Source of the DNA: Chania fonticola_B
GTDB lineage: Bacteria > Pseudomonadota > Gammaproteobacteria > Enterobacterales > Enterobacteriaceae
Length of the DNA stretch: 64,000 nucleotides
Reading direction: 5' to 3' (one strand)
Assembly (NCBI RefSeq): GCF_048537545.1
Contig: NZ_CP183218.1
Under the pieces are notes generated by a model. The model searched no databases. It saw nothing but the letters and a program-made list of their open reading frames with translations, and was not told where the DNA came from. Shown one piece after another: positions 50,934 to 60,429 of the stretch (within the stretch, counting starts at the first letter, position 1; each line of letters starts with the position of its first letter). Position numbers and translations under genes: made by a program.

Positions 50934-50960
50934 AGGGCGTGGCTTAAAGCTGCGCCCTTA
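50934..50960 (+). terminator. Weak hairpin between gmhA and yafJ
   Basis: AGGGCG (50934-50939) pairs with CGCCCT (50953-50958), followed by TA. It may end gmhA transcripts partly or attenuate read-through into yafJ, 36 bases further on. Confidence 0.35.
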
Positions 50961-50995
50961 TACCAATGTCAGTAGTCCTCAAGGGGTGGCAATCG

Positions 50996-51796
50996 ATGTG
51001 TGAACTGCTCGGGATGAGCGCCAACGTACCAACCGACATCTGCTTTAGCTTTACCGGGCTGGTACAGCGCGGTGGCCGAACCGGGCCACATAAAGATGGC
51101 TGGGGCATTACCTTCTATGAAGGCAACGGTTGTCGCACATTCAAGGATCCCCAACCCAGCTTTAATTCACCTATTGCCCGCCTGGTGCAGGAATACCCGA
51201 TCAAGTCCTGTGCCGTGGTCTCCCACATCCGCCAGGCTAATCGCGGTGAAGTGGCGCTGGAAAATACCCATCCCTTTACCCGTGAGCTGTGGGGCCGCAA
51301 CTGGACTTACGCTCACAATGGGCAACTGAAAGGCTATCGCCAACTGGTGACCGGCAACTTCCGTCCGGTAGGGCAGACCGACAGTGAATATGCCTTCTGC
51401 TGGCTGTTACACCAGCTGGCACTGAAATACCCACGCACTCCCAGCAACTGGCCAGCCGTATTTCGCTATATCGCGTTATTGGCCGACCGGCTCAGAGAGA
51501 AAGGGGTATTTAATATGCTGTTGTCAGATGGGCGCTTTGTGATGGCCTATTGCTCCACCAACCTTTACTGGATCACCCGGCGAGCACCGTTTGGCAAAGC
51601 CACCTTGCTCGATCAGGACGTAGAGATTGATTTTCAGCGGCAGACCACGCCGGATGACGTGGTCACGGTCATTGCGACTCAACCGCTGACGGGCAATGAA
51701 ACCTGGCACAAGATTGCACCAGGCGAGTTTGCGTTATTTCACTACGGTGAGCGGTTGGCTGCGGGCGAACGGGTTATTGCTGGTCTCAATCGTTGA
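50996..51796 (+). CDS. yafJ: Class II glutamine amidotransferase-like protein
   Basis: A 266-residue protein from ATG 50996, which places the catalytic Cys at position 2 (MCELLGMSANVPTD), as the Ntn fold needs. GHRxxGW-like PHKDGWGITFY, SHIRQANRG and the oxyanion-region TYAHNGQL follow. The gene is kept beside gmhA in enterobacteria, but its acceptor substrate is not known. Its end overlaps yafK by 63 bases, tail to tail. Confidence 0.92.
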   Translation: MCELLGMSANVPTDICFSFTGLVQRGGRTGPHKDGWGITFYEGNGCRTFKDPQPSFNSPIARLVQEYPIKSCAVVSHIRQANRGEVALENTHPFTRELWGRNWTYAHNGQLKGYRQLVTGNFRPVGQTDSEYAFCWLLHQLALKYPRTPSNWPAVFRYIALLADRLREKGVFNMLLSDGRFVMAYCSTNLYWITRRAPFGKATLLDQDVEIDFQRQTTPDDVVTVIATQPLTGNETWHKIAPGEFALFHYGERLAAGERVIAGLNR

Positions 51797-52504
51797 GGCG
51801 TACTGCGTTGGCTGACCGCTGCCAATCACCGGCTGTGCCAACACATATTGGCCGTTGGCTACGCTAACCAGCGGCGGCTGACGGTTTTTGACGAAGTAGT
51901 CATAACCCGGTTTCAACTGACGCCAGAAGCTGATGTAGGTTGAAGAACGGTGGCGTTGCAGATTCTGTTCGGTCATGCGGAACGGATAAATGCTGATGTC
52001 CACCCGGCTTTGCCCATGGGCAAACGCCGCCTCAACGTAACGATAGATATCGTCCATATAGGTGTTGGTCATCGCGTAGCAACCAATCGATTTGCATTCC
52101 CCGTGGATCATCAGATAGGCACCGGAATATCCCTGCGCTTTATCGTAATCATTCGGGAAACCGATATTGATGGCGCGATAATATTTGCTGTCTGGTTTCA
52201 GATGGCGGGTGTCGACGCTATAAAAGCCTTCGGGGCTTTTAAAATCCCCTTCACGGCGCTTCGGACCAAGCCCTCCGGAGAAGTTACAGATAGGAAAGCT
52301 ATTCACCAGACGGAATTCGTTACCCATCTTGGCGTACAACTCCAGCTTGCGTTCTTCTTTGAATATCTGGATATAGACCGGTGAACCTAATAACTGCTGT
52401 GCAACCAAAGGGGACTGGGGAGCCGGGGCTGGCTCACTGGCGCTGCACGCCGTGATCAGCGGCGTACAAAATAGCATCGCAAACAACAGCGCGATTTTGC
52501 TCAT
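51734..52504 (-). CDS. yafK: YkuD-family L,D-transpeptidase-fold protein (DpaA/YafK)
   Basis: A 256-residue protein from ATG 52504 with a lipoprotein-like signal (FCTPLITAC, so Cys at about 20 could be lipidated). The YkuD catalytic motif is HGECKSIGCYAMTN (His and Cys in the expected HGx...S.GC spacing). In E. coli, YafK (DpaA) detaches Braun lipoprotein from peptidoglycan. The C-terminal 21 residues overlap yafJ in antisense. Identity is supported by gene order as well as motifs. Confidence 0.92.
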   Translation of the reverse strand: MSKIALLFAMLFCTPLITACSASEPAPAPQSPLVAQQLLGSPVYIQIFKEERKLELYAKMGNEFRLVNSFPICNFSGGLGPKRREGDFKSPEGFYSVDTRHLKPDSKYYRAINIGFPNDYDKAQGYSGAYLMIHGECKSIGCYAMTNTYMDDIYRYVEAAFAHGQSRVDISIYPFRMTEQNLQRHRSSTYISFWRQLKPGYDYFVKNRQPPLVSVANGQYVLAQPVIGSGQPTQYASTIETSNNPFARSQPLTVVK

Positions 52505-53050
52505 TCTTAATTTATCCTGCTTATATTTATTTGCTGGTGTAGAGAACGTAGCCAGCATGCCACTGACGAGATGTCGTATTTAACCCCGTCAGATTACCAG
52601 CGTGTTGTTTTTTAGCAATATGCGAAGTGTATAAAAAAACTACAATCTTCGGTAAAAGTGAAATGAACCCACGTTTTTAACGAGTAGTGTCAAGGTATAA
52701 CAGCTGTTTAATTGCATTTCCTCGACTCAGGTCACTAGATAGCACGGAAAAATTCCGTCGAAAATGTTAATATCTTACCCATGCTGCAGCGTTATTAATC
52801 GGTGATCAGTACGGGGATATTGTGTGAAATAGCAACAATTCCACCATCGTTGATAGCAATGTTTTAACATTTTGCAGTATTGGCTTAATCATTGACCTTG
52901 ATGTCGGCGGTCAGTGTGAATATTTCAAGTTGGGCATGAGGTCATCGTGTTCATCCGGAGGGGGCTTGGGTCACCTCATCATCCTGCATGCTTTGTGCCG
53001 GCCTCTGGGTTGGTTGGGCGTGTAAAAATTCAAAACATCGTAAAAATCCT
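52505..53050. other. Long divergent gap between yafK and nqrA
   Basis: About 546 bases without a supported gene. It contains a small perfect hairpin (ACGGAA and TTCCGT, 52744-52758) and a long leader rich in T and G before nqrA. I see no recognizable riboswitch, sRNA or regulator box. It presumably holds the promoters for both directions. Confidence 0.4.
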
Positions 53051-54400
53051 ATGATCAAAATAAAAAAAGGGTTAGATCTGCCAATAGCTGGGGCCCCTTC
53101 GCAGGCGATCCAGGATGGCCCAGCGGTCACGCAAGTGGCGCTGCTCGGCCAGGAATATGTTGGTATGCGCCCCTCCATGTTGGTACAGGTTGGCGATCGT
53201 GTTAAAAAAGGCCAGGCGCTGTTTGAAGATAAGAAGATCCCTGGGGTTTTCTTCACGGCACCGGCCAGCGGGCAGATCGCCGCTATCAATCGCGGCGAAC
53301 GCCGCATGCTGCAATCGGTGGTGATTGACATCGACAACGGCGGCGAAGAGCAGGTGGAACTGGCCTATTATCAGCAGGCCGATTTGCCGATGCTGGAGCG
53401 CCAACAGGTTGAAAGAGATCTGATCGCCAGTGGCCTGTGGACCGCACTGCGTACTCGCCCATTTAGCAGAACCCCCCGGCCTGGCACTTCACCGCGCGCT
53501 ATTTTCGTCAGCGCTATCGATACTCAGCCGCTGGCAGCGGATCCGTTGGTGATCATCAACGAGCAATTGGCGGCATTCAATGCCGGGCTGACGGTATTGG
53601 CACGCCTGACAGACGGCAAGGTGCACGTCTGCCACGCAGCGGGTACTCGGCTGGATACGGCTGCCGGCGCGCAGATTGATTACAACGAGTTTGCTGGCCC
53701 GCACCCTGCGGGGTTGGTGGGCACGCATATTCACTTCCTGGAGCCGGTCAGCCTGAAGAAAACCGTTTGGCATATCGGTTATCAGGACGTGATCGCCATC
53801 GGCACCCTGTTTACTACCGGCAAGCTGGATACCCAGCGCGTGGTCGCCTTGGCGGGGCCACAGGTGGAACAGCCGGTGCTGCTGCGCACCCGTTTAGGGG
53901 CTAGCCTGGATCAACTGACGGCGGGCCGCCTGAAGGCCGGTGAGAACCGGGTGATTTCCGGCTCGGTGCTGAGCGGCTTCCATGCCAGCGGCCCGAGTGC
54001 CTGGCTTGGCCGTTTCCACAACCAGGTTTCGGTGTTGCTGGAAGGCCGGGAGAAAGAGCTGTTCGGCTGGATTGCTCCGGCATCGGACAAGTTCTCCATC
54101 ACTCGTACCACGCTGGGCCATTTCCTCAAGCACAAGCTGTTCGCTTTCTCCACCACCACCAACGGCGGTGAGCGTTCGATGGTGCCGATCGGCAATTATG
54201 AGCGGGTGATGCCGCTGGATATTCTGCCGACGCATCTGCTGCGCGATCTGCTGGCGGGCGATACGGATAGTGCCCAGGCGCTGGGCTGTCTGGAGCTGGA
54301 TGAAGAAGATCTAGCGTTGTGTACCTTCGTTTGCCCCGGCAAGTATGAATATGGCCCGGTGCTGCGCGAAGTGCTGACCAAGATTGAGCAGGAAGGATAA
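53051..54400 (+). CDS. nqrA: Na+-translocating NADH:quinone reductase subunit A
   Basis: A 449-residue soluble subunit from ATG 53051 (MIKIKKGLDLPIAG). RPSMLVQVGDRVKKGQALFEDKK and PSAWLGRFHNQVSVL are marks of NqrA. It is the quinone-side peripheral subunit of the sodium-pumping NADH dehydrogenase. An in-frame ATG at 52988 exists but the added residues do not resemble NqrA. First of six nqr genes with very short spacing. Confidence 0.96.
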   Translation: MIKIKKGLDLPIAGAPSQAIQDGPAVTQVALLGQEYVGMRPSMLVQVGDRVKKGQALFEDKKIPGVFFTAPASGQIAAINRGERRMLQSVVIDIDNGGEEQVELAYYQQADLPMLERQQVERDLIASGLWTALRTRPFSRTPRPGTSPRAIFVSAIDTQPLAADPLVIINEQLAAFNAGLTVLARLTDGKVHVCHAAGTRLDTAAGAQIDYNEFAGPHPAGLVGTHIHFLEPVSLKKTVWHIGYQDVIAIGTLFTTGKLDTQRVVALAGPQVEQPVLLRTRLGASLDQLTAGRLKAGENRVISGSVLSGFHASGPSAWLGRFHNQVSVLLEGREKELFGWIAPASDKFSITRTTLGHFLKHKLFAFSTTTNGGERSMVPIGNYERVMPLDILPTHLLRDLLAGDTDSAQALGCLELDEEDLALCTFVCPGKYEYGPVLREVLTKIEQEG

Positions 54401-54403
54401 CCG

Positions 54404-55645
54404 ATGGGCCTGAAGAATTTTTTTGACAAGATTGAGCATCACTTCACGCCGGGCGGCAAGCTGGAAAAGTGGTACCCGCTGTTTGAAGCAACGGCGACGG
54501 TGTTCTACACCCCCGGCACGGTAACGCGCGGGGCTTCGCACGTACGTGATGCCATCGATCTGAAACGCATGATGATCCTGGTGTGGCTGGCGGTGTTCCC
54601 GGCCATGTTCTGGGGTATGTATAACGTGGGCCAGCAGACCATTCCTGCATTGCACCATCTGTACAGTGGCGATCAGCTGCAACAGGTGCTGGCGGGGGAC
54701 TGGCATTACCGGTTGGCACAGATGCTTGGGGCAACGCTCGGCGCGGATGCGGGCTGGATCAGCAAGATGGTGCTCGGTGCGACCTACTTCGTGCCAATCT
54801 ACGCCGTGGTATTCCTGGTGGGCGGCTTCTGGGAAGTGGTGTTTGCGATGGTACGCAAACATGAGATCAACGAAGGCTTCTTCGTCACCTCCATTCTGTT
54901 TGCCCTGATTGTGCCGCCAACCCTGCCGTTATGGCAGGCCGCGCTGGGCATCAGCTTTGGTGTGGTAGTCGCCAAGGAGATCTTCGGCGGCACCGGGCGT
55001 AACTTCCTCAACCCGGCTTTAGCGGGGCGTGCCTTCCTGTTCTTTGCCTATCCGGCGCAGATTTCTGGCGATCTGGTGTGGACCGCGGCAGACGGCTTTT
55101 CCGGTGCGACACCGTTGGCGCAATGGAGCGCTGGCGGAGCTCACAGCCTGACCAACGTCACCACCGGACAATCCATCAGTTGGATGGACGCCTTTATCGG
55201 TAACATCCCTGGTTCGATTGGGGAAGTCTCAACCCTGATGATCCTGATCGGCGGGGCGATTATCCTGTTTGGCCGTGTCGCTTCCTGGCGCATCGTGGCT
55301 GGCGTGATGATTGGCATGATCGCCACGGCGTATCTGTTCAATGCCATTGGCTCAACCACCAACCCGATGTTTGCCATGCCTTGGTACTGGCATCTGGTAC
55401 TGGGCGGTTTTGCCTTCGGTATGGTGTTTATGGCGACCGACCCGGTTTCCGCCTCGTTTACCAACAAAGGGAAGTGGTGGTACGGCATCCTGATCGGCGT
55501 GATGTGCGTGCTGATACGGGTGGTCAACCCGGCCTATCCGGAAGGCATGATGCTGGCGATCCTGTTCGCCAACCTGTTCGCACCGCTGTTCGATTACCTG
55601 GTGGTGCAGGCTAACATCAAGCGGAGAAAAGCACGTGGCGAATGA
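54404..55645 (+). CDS. nqrB: Na+-NQR subunit B (membrane, covalent FMN)
   Basis: A 413-residue membrane protein with about ten helices. The covalent FMN threonine lies in DGFSGATPLAQW, and FGGTGRNFLNPALAGRAFLFFAYP is a family signature. It forms the core of the sodium-conducting machinery. Three bases separate it from nqrA, and it overlaps nqrC by 11. Confidence 0.97.
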   Translation: MGLKNFFDKIEHHFTPGGKLEKWYPLFEATATVFYTPGTVTRGASHVRDAIDLKRMMILVWLAVFPAMFWGMYNVGQQTIPALHHLYSGDQLQQVLAGDWHYRLAQMLGATLGADAGWISKMVLGATYFVPIYAVVFLVGGFWEVVFAMVRKHEINEGFFVTSILFALIVPPTLPLWQAALGISFGVVVAKEIFGGTGRNFLNPALAGRAFLFFAYPAQISGDLVWTAADGFSGATPLAQWSAGGAHSLTNVTTGQSISWMDAFIGNIPGSIGEVSTLMILIGGAIILFGRVASWRIVAGVMIGMIATAYLFNAIGSTTNPMFAMPWYWHLVLGGFAFGMVFMATDPVSASFTNKGKWWYGILIGVMCVLIRVVNPAYPEGMMLAILFANLFAPLFDYLVVQANIKRRKARGE

Positions 55646-56429
55646 ATCTAAAAATGACAGCATTGGCAAAACGCTGCTGGTAGTGCTGCTGCTGTGTCTG
55701 GTGTGTTCTGTGGTGGTCGCGGGTTCCGCCGTTGGGTTGCAATCCAGACAGCAGGAACAGCGGTTGCTGGATAAGCAGCGCAACATCCTGGACGTAGCCG
55801 GTTTACTGCAACCGGGGATGACTGGCGAACAGGTGAAAGCCACCTTTAGCAAGCGCATCGAACCGCGTTTGCTGGATCTGGACAGCGGTGAGTTTGTGCC
55901 TGGCGATGCGGGCACCTTCGATCTGGCCGCCGCGCTACGCAGCGATGCCAAGAGTCGGGCGTTGACCGCCGAGCAGGATCTGGCCGGTATCCGCCGCCGT
56001 AGCAATCAGGCGGAAATCTACCTGGTGCGCGACGAAAGCGGAGCGGTGGACAAGATTGTGTTGCCGGTTTACGGCACTGGCCTATGGTCGATGATGTACG
56101 CCTTTGTCGCGCTGGATGCTGATGGCAATACGGTGCGCGGGCTGAGTTTCTATCAGCATGGTGAAACCCCGGGGCTGGGCGGTGAGATCCAGAACGCCAA
56201 CTGGCGTGCACAGTGGATTGGCAAGCAGCTGTTTGATGACAACGGCAACCCGGCAATCCGCATTGTGAAGGGCGGAGCGCGGCAAGGGGATATCCACGGT
56301 GTGGATGGCCTGTCCGGCGCGACGCTGACCGCTAACGGCGTACAGCATACGTTTAATTTCTGGTTGGGCGAGCACGGCTTTGGCCCATTCCTGCAGAAAG
56401 TTCGTGAAGGAGCGCTGAAAAATGGCTGA
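55635..56429 (+). CDS. nqrC: Na+-NQR subunit C (covalent FMN)
   Basis: A 264-residue protein with one N-terminal membrane helix (LLVVLLLCLVCSVVVAGSAVG) and the flavinylation motif DGLSGATLTANG near residue 225, to which ApbE attaches FMN by Thr. The start is GTG 55635 inside the end of nqrB; the following MANES alignment supports it. The end overlaps nqrD by 8 bases. Confidence 0.96.
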   Translation: MANESKNDSIGKTLLVVLLLCLVCSVVVAGSAVGLQSRQQEQRLLDKQRNILDVAGLLQPGMTGEQVKATFSKRIEPRLLDLDSGEFVPGDAGTFDLAAALRSDAKSRALTAEQDLAGIRRRSNQAEIYLVRDESGAVDKIVLPVYGTGLWSMMYAFVALDADGNTVRGLSFYQHGETPGLGGEIQNANWRAQWIGKQLFDDNGNPAIRIVKGGARQGDIHGVDGLSGATLTANGVQHTFNFWLGEHGFGPFLQKVREGALKNG

Positions 56430-57051
56430 TTCCAAAGAGGTTAAACGGGTCCTGCTGGGGCCGCTGTTTGACAATAACCCGATCGCGCTGCAGGTGCTTG
56501 GCGTCTGTTCGGCGCTGGCGGTGACCACCAAGCTGGAAACGGCGGTGGTGATGACGATTGCGGTCACCCTGGTCACCGCGTTTTCCAGCTTCTTTATTTC
56601 GCTGATCCGCCACCATATCCCCAACAGCGTGCGCATCATCGTGCAGATGACGATCATCGCCTCGCTGGTGATCGTGGTCGATCAGTTGCTGCGTGCCTAT
56701 GCGTTTGAAATCTCCAAACAGCTTTCGGTGTTCGTCGGGCTGATCATCACCAACTGTATCGTGATGGGCCGCGCCGAGGCGTACGCCATGAAGTCGCCAC
56801 CGATTGAGAGCTTTATGGACGGTATCGGCAACGGGCTGGGCTATGGCGTGATCCTGATCCTGGTGGGCTTCCTGCGCGAGTTGGTCGGCTCGGGCAAGCT
56901 GTTTGGCATTACGGTGTTGGAAACGGTGCAGAACGGCGGCTGGTATCAGCCCAACGGCCTGTTCCTGCTGGCGCCGAGTGCGTTCTTTATCATCGGCCTG
57001 CTGATTTGGGGACTGCGTTCCCTCAAGCCAGCGCAGATAGAAAAGGAGTAA
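56422..57051 (+). CDS. nqrD: Na+-NQR subunit D
   Basis: A 209-residue protein with six membrane helices. GPLFDNNPIALQVLGVCSALAVTTKLETA at the start and FVGLIITNCIVMGRAEAYAM (with the Cys that helps bind the intramembrane iron centre with NqrE) mark the RnfE/NqrD family. It forms the membrane core with NqrE. Confidence 0.97.
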   Translation: MADSKEVKRVLLGPLFDNNPIALQVLGVCSALAVTTKLETAVVMTIAVTLVTAFSSFFISLIRHHIPNSVRIIVQMTIIASLVIVVDQLLRAYAFEISKQLSVFVGLIITNCIVMGRAEAYAMKSPPIESFMDGIGNGLGYGVILILVGFLRELVGSGKLFGITVLETVQNGGWYQPNGLFLLAPSAFFIIGLLIWGLRSLKPAQIEKE

Positions 57052-57057
57052 CCGCCG

Positions 57058-57654
57058 ATGGCTCACTATATCAGCCTGTTTGTGCGTGCGGTGTTCGTTG
57101 AGAACATGGCGCTGGCGTTCTTCCTGGGGATGTGTACCTTCCTGGCGGTGTCGAAGAAGGTCTCTACCTCGTTTGGCTTGGGGATTGCCGTGACGCTGGT
57201 CCTTGGTATCTCGGTACCGGTCAACAACCTGGTTTATAACCTGATCCTGCGTGATGGGGCGCTGGTGGAAGGCGTCGATCTGAGATTCCTCAACTTCATT
57301 ACCTTTATCGGCGTGATTGCGGCGCTGGTGCAGATCCTGGAGATGATCCTCGATCGCTTCTTCCCGGCGCTCTACAACGCCTTGGGGATCTTCCTGCCGT
57401 TGATCACGGTGAACTGTGCCATTTTCGGCGGCGTGTCGTTCATGGTCCAGCGTGATTACAACTTTATGGAATCCGTGGTGTACGGCTTTGGCTCCGGCAC
57501 TGGCTGGATGTTGGCGATTGTTGCCATGGCGGGGATCCGTGAAAAACTGAAGTATGCCGATGTGCCAGCCGGGTTGCGTGGCCTGGGCATTACCTTTATT
57601 ACCACCGGATTGATGGCATTGGGCTTTATGTCGTTCTCCGGCGTCCAGTTGTAA
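57058..57654 (+). CDS. nqrE: Na+-NQR subunit E
   Basis: A 198-residue six-helix protein. FFLGMCTFLAVSKK near residue 22 and LITVNCAIFGGVSFM near 120 contain the paired Cys residues for the intramembrane iron site. It is homologous to NqrD in inverted topology. Six bases follow the nqrD stop. Confidence 0.97.
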   Translation: MAHYISLFVRAVFVENMALAFFLGMCTFLAVSKKVSTSFGLGIAVTLVLGISVPVNNLVYNLILRDGALVEGVDLRFLNFITFIGVIAALVQILEMILDRFFPALYNALGIFLPLITVNCAIFGGVSFMVQRDYNFMESVVYGFGSGTGWMLAIVAMAGIREKLKYADVPAGLRGLGITFITTGLMALGFMSFSGVQL

Positions 57655-57669
57655 AGGCAGGAAGCATTT

Positions 57670-58893
57670 ATGGAAATTATTTTAGGCGTGGTGATGTTTA
57701 CCTGCATCGTGATGGTGCTGGCGTTACTGATCCTGTTTGCCAAATCCAAGTTGGTGAACACCGGTGACATTGCCGTTGAGGTTAACGGCGATCAAGACAA
57801 GAGTTTTACCGCCCCAGCGGGGGACAAGCTGCTGAACATGCTGTCCAGCCAGGGGATTTTTGTTTCCTCGGCCTGTGGCGGCGGCGGCTCCTGCGGCCAG
57901 TGCCGGGTGGTGATCAAAGAGGGCGGCGGCGATATTCTGCCAACCGAACTTTCCCATATCAGCAAGCGTGAAGCCAAAGAGGGCTGCCGCCTGGCGTGCC
58001 AGGTTAACGTGAAGCAGAACCTGAAAATCGAGCTGCCGGAAGAGATCTTCGGCGTGAAGAAATGGGACTGCGAGGTGATCTCCAACGATAACAAAGCCAC
58101 CTTTATCAAAGAGCTGAAACTGCGCATTCCGGATGGGGAAGATGTACCTTTCCGCGCTGGCGGCTTTATCCAGATCGAAGCGCCCGAGCATGAAGTCAGC
58201 TATGCCGATTTCGACGTGCCGCAGGAATACCGTGGCGACTGGGATAAATTCAATCTGTTCCGTTACCGTTCGGTAGTCAAAGAGCCGACGGTGCGCGCCT
58301 ATTCAATGGCCAACTATCCCGATGAGAAAGGCATCATCATGCTCAACGTGCGTATCGCTACGCCACCGCCGAGCAACCCGGACGTGCCGCCGGGCATTAT
58401 GTCTTCCTATATCTGGTCGCTGAAGGCGGGGGATAAGGTGACCATCTCCGGGCCGTTTGGCGAGTTCTTTGCCAAAGACACCGACGCCGAGATGGTCTTT
58501 ATCGGCGGCGGGGCAGGTATGGCGCCGATGCGTTCACACATCTTCGATCAGTTGAAGCGCCTGAAGTCGAAGCGCAAGATCACCTTCTGGTACGGTGCGC
58601 GTTCCTTGCGTGAGATGTTCTATGAGGACGACTTTAACCACCTGCAAGAAGAGAATGAAAACTTCACCTGGCATGTGGCGCTCTCCGATCCACAGCCAGA
58701 GGATAACTGGACGGGCTACACCGGCTTTATTCATAATGTCCTGCTGGAAAATTATCTGCGTAACCATCCAGCGCCGGAAGATTGTGAATTCTATATGTGT
58801 GGGCCGCCGATGATGAACGCGGCGGTGATCAAGATGCTGAAGGACTTGGGCGTGGAAGATGAAAACATCATGCTCGATGACTTTGGTGGTTAA
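57670..58893 (+). CDS. nqrF: Na+-NQR subunit F (NADH-oxidizing, FAD and 2Fe-2S)
   Basis: A 407-residue protein with an N-terminal membrane anchor (ILGVVMFTCIVMVLALLILF), a ferredoxin domain with cluster ligands SACGGGGSCGQC and GCRLACQV, and a C-terminal FAD/NADH reductase domain (VRAYSMANYP, FIGGGAGMAPMRSHIFDQL, YMCGPPMMNAAV). It takes electrons from NADH at the cytoplasmic side. Confidence 0.97.
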   Translation: MEIILGVVMFTCIVMVLALLILFAKSKLVNTGDIAVEVNGDQDKSFTAPAGDKLLNMLSSQGIFVSSACGGGGSCGQCRVVIKEGGGDILPTELSHISKREAKEGCRLACQVNVKQNLKIELPEEIFGVKKWDCEVISNDNKATFIKELKLRIPDGEDVPFRAGGFIQIEAPEHEVSYADFDVPQEYRGDWDKFNLFRYRSVVKEPTVRAYSMANYPDEKGIIMLNVRIATPPPSNPDVPPGIMSSYIWSLKAGDKVTISGPFGEFFAKDTDAEMVFIGGGAGMAPMRSHIFDQLKRLKSKRKITFWYGARSLREMFYEDDFNHLQEENENFTWHVALSDPQPEDNWTGYTGFIHNVLLENYLRNHPAPEDCEFYMCGPPMMNAAVIKMLKDLGVEDENIMLDDFGG

Positions 58894-58917
58894 ATGCGAG
58901 CTGTAGGCGGCGATGGA

Positions 58918-59931
58918 ATGAAGGCTTGGATGATGGTGGTGGCCCTGGCCACCGCAGTATTGCTGACCGGTTGTAAACCGCAGCAGGAAAACCTGCGTGG
59001 CAAAACCATGGGGACGTCTTACTCGATCAGTTATCTCCCTGGGGACGGAACGCCCCCGGTGGCAACGCTGCAAGCGGAGATCGACAAACGGCTGGTGCAG
59101 GTTAACGATCAGATGTCGACCTATCAACCTGATTCCGAGCTGAGCCGCTTTAACGCCAGCCGGGAAGTAGACAAGCCTTTCCCGGTTTCTGCTGCCACCA
59201 CGGAAGTGGTGCTGGAAGCGCTGCGCATCAACCGTGTGACCGACGGCGCGCTGGACGTGACAGTCGGGCCGCTGGTGAACCTGTGGGGTTTTGGCCCGGA
59301 AGGGCGGTCGGATAAAGTGCCGAGCGCCACCGAGTTGGAACAGCGCCGCAACTGGACGGGGATCGACAAGCTGGCGGTGGAAGGTAATGCGCTGGTCAAG
59401 CGCATTCCTGAACTGTATGTCGACCTCTCTTCCATTGCCAAAGGCTACGGCGTTGATGTGATTGCCCAGTACCTGCAATCGCAGCACGTCAAAAACTACA
59501 TGGTTGATATTGGCGGGGAAGTCCGTACCCGTGGCCATAACGGCGAGAAGAAGCCTTGGCGCATTGCTATCGAACGGCCAACCGCCGGGGGGGAGCAACA
59601 GGCGCAACTGGTGATCGAACCGGGTGAGATGGCGATGGCCACCTCTGGGGATTACCGAAACTACTTCGAGCAGGACGGAGTGCGCTATTCTCATACTATC
59701 GACCCGCTCACCGGTAAACCGATCCGCCACAACTTAGTGTCGATCACGGTGATCAGCCCGCTGTGTATGACGGCGGACGGGCTTTCTACCGGGTTAAACG
59801 TGATGGGGCCGGAGCGGGGTATGGCACTGGCCAACCTGCTGGGGATCCCGGTGTTTATGATCGTGAAAACCGCCAAGGGGTTTGAGGAGCGCTATTCCGA
59901 CGCGTTCAAACCCTATCTGAAGAAAGGGTAG
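58918..59931 (+). CDS. apbE: FAD:protein FMN transferase
   Basis: A 337-residue lipoprotein-type ApbE. ATG 58918 gives the short signal MKAWMMVVALATAVLLTGC, with Cys as the lipid site, and follows GTAGGCGG; an ATG at 58894 directly after the nqrF stop is possible but would add eight odd residues. It has the GTSYSISY start, VDLSSIAKGYGVDVIA and DIGGEVRTRG. It attaches FMN to threonines of NqrB and NqrC, matching its place in the operon. Confidence 0.94.
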   Translation: MKAWMMVVALATAVLLTGCKPQQENLRGKTMGTSYSISYLPGDGTPPVATLQAEIDKRLVQVNDQMSTYQPDSELSRFNASREVDKPFPVSAATTEVVLEALRINRVTDGALDVTVGPLVNLWGFGPEGRSDKVPSATELEQRRNWTGIDKLAVEGNALVKRIPELYVDLSSIAKGYGVDVIAQYLQSQHVKNYMVDIGGEVRTRGHNGEKKPWRIAIERPTAGGEQQAQLVIEPGEMAMATSGDYRNYFEQDGVRYSHTIDPLTGKPIRHNLVSITVISPLCMTADGLSTGLNVMGPERGMALANLLGIPVFMIVKTAKGFEERYSDAFKPYLKKG

Positions 59932-59936
59932 ACGTT

Positions 59937-60164
59937 ATGTTGACGATGTTCGCTGCATCCTTTGTGCTGTTTCTGCTGGTAGTTGGCGGAATGTCGTTGG
60001 GCTATGTGTTCAAGCGCAAAACCTTGCAGGGCAGCTGTGGCGGCATTACCGCGCTGGGGGTGGAGAAGGTCTGCGACTGCCCGGAGCCTTGCGATGCGCG
60101 CAAAAAGCGTATGGCGAAGGAAGCGCAACGCCGCGAGATGCTGGAAAAACACCGAATTCTCTAG
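59937..60164 (+). CDS. nqrM: NqrM, assembly factor of Na+-NQR
   Basis: A 75-residue protein with one N-terminal membrane helix (FAASFVLFLLVVGGMSLGYVF) and four cysteines (GSCGGI, then VCDCPEPC). This is the NqrM/DUF539 pattern, needed for Na+-NQR maturation, probably for delivery of iron to the NqrD/E site. Last gene of the nqr operon, five bases after apbE. Confidence 0.93.
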   Translation: MLTMFAASFVLFLLVVGGMSLGYVFKRKTLQGSCGGITALGVEKVCDCPEPCDARKKRMAKEAQRREMLEKHRIL

Positions 60165-60197
60165 CCACACTGGTTTTCCATGTAGGGGCGCTGCACA

Positions 60198-60355
60198 GCC
60201 CCTCACCCCAACCCTCTCCCAATGTACATACCGAGTACCTCATGAACACTTGTTTGGGGGGAGGGGGGCTAGTCCGGAGTTGCGGTCAGGTGCGGGAGCT
60301 AATTTGTGGCACGTTCGGTCCCCTCTCCCTGTGGGAGAGGGTTAGGGTGAGGGGC
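60198..60355. repeat. Long inverted repeat (REP-type) between nqrM and dinB
   Basis: A 24-base arm at 60198-60221 (core CCTCACCCCAACCCTCTCCC) recurs inverted at 60332-60355 with 23 of 24 bases matching. The 110-base centre includes a second small hairpin, CCCTCTCCC/GGGAGAGGG, at 60321-60341. Such CCTCACCC(T/C)AACCC arms are common intergenic repeats in many proteobacteria. It probably ends the nqr transcript. Confidence 0.8.
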
Positions 60356-60397
60356 GTCACTAGTCTACACTCTCCATATTGAGCTTTTAATAATTGG

Positions 60398-60413
60398 CTG
60401 TATACTTATACAG
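60398..60413. promoter_or_regulatory. LexA (SOS) box of dinB
   Basis: CTGTATACTTATACAG has both CTGT and ACAG halves and the AT-rich centre of the SOS consensus CTGTATATATATACAG. It lies 17 bases before the dinB start. Confidence 0.93.
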
Positions 60414-60429
60414 TGTTATTGGAGGCGCG

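Noticed and set aside
51734..51796. The yafJ/yafK tail-to-tail overlap as a sequence error
   Set aside because: Both proteins keep plausible family lengths and motifs, so a natural 63-base convergent overlap is the simpler explanation.
52505..53050. Possible riboswitch or sRNA in the long nqrA leader
   Set aside because: No conserved aptamer elements or promoter-terminator pair could be recognized; only a 6-bp hairpin was found.
58534..59730. Long open frame (398 codons) on the minus strand
   Set aside because: It mirrors nqrF and apbE, both clearly coding on the plus strand; a codon-bias shadow.
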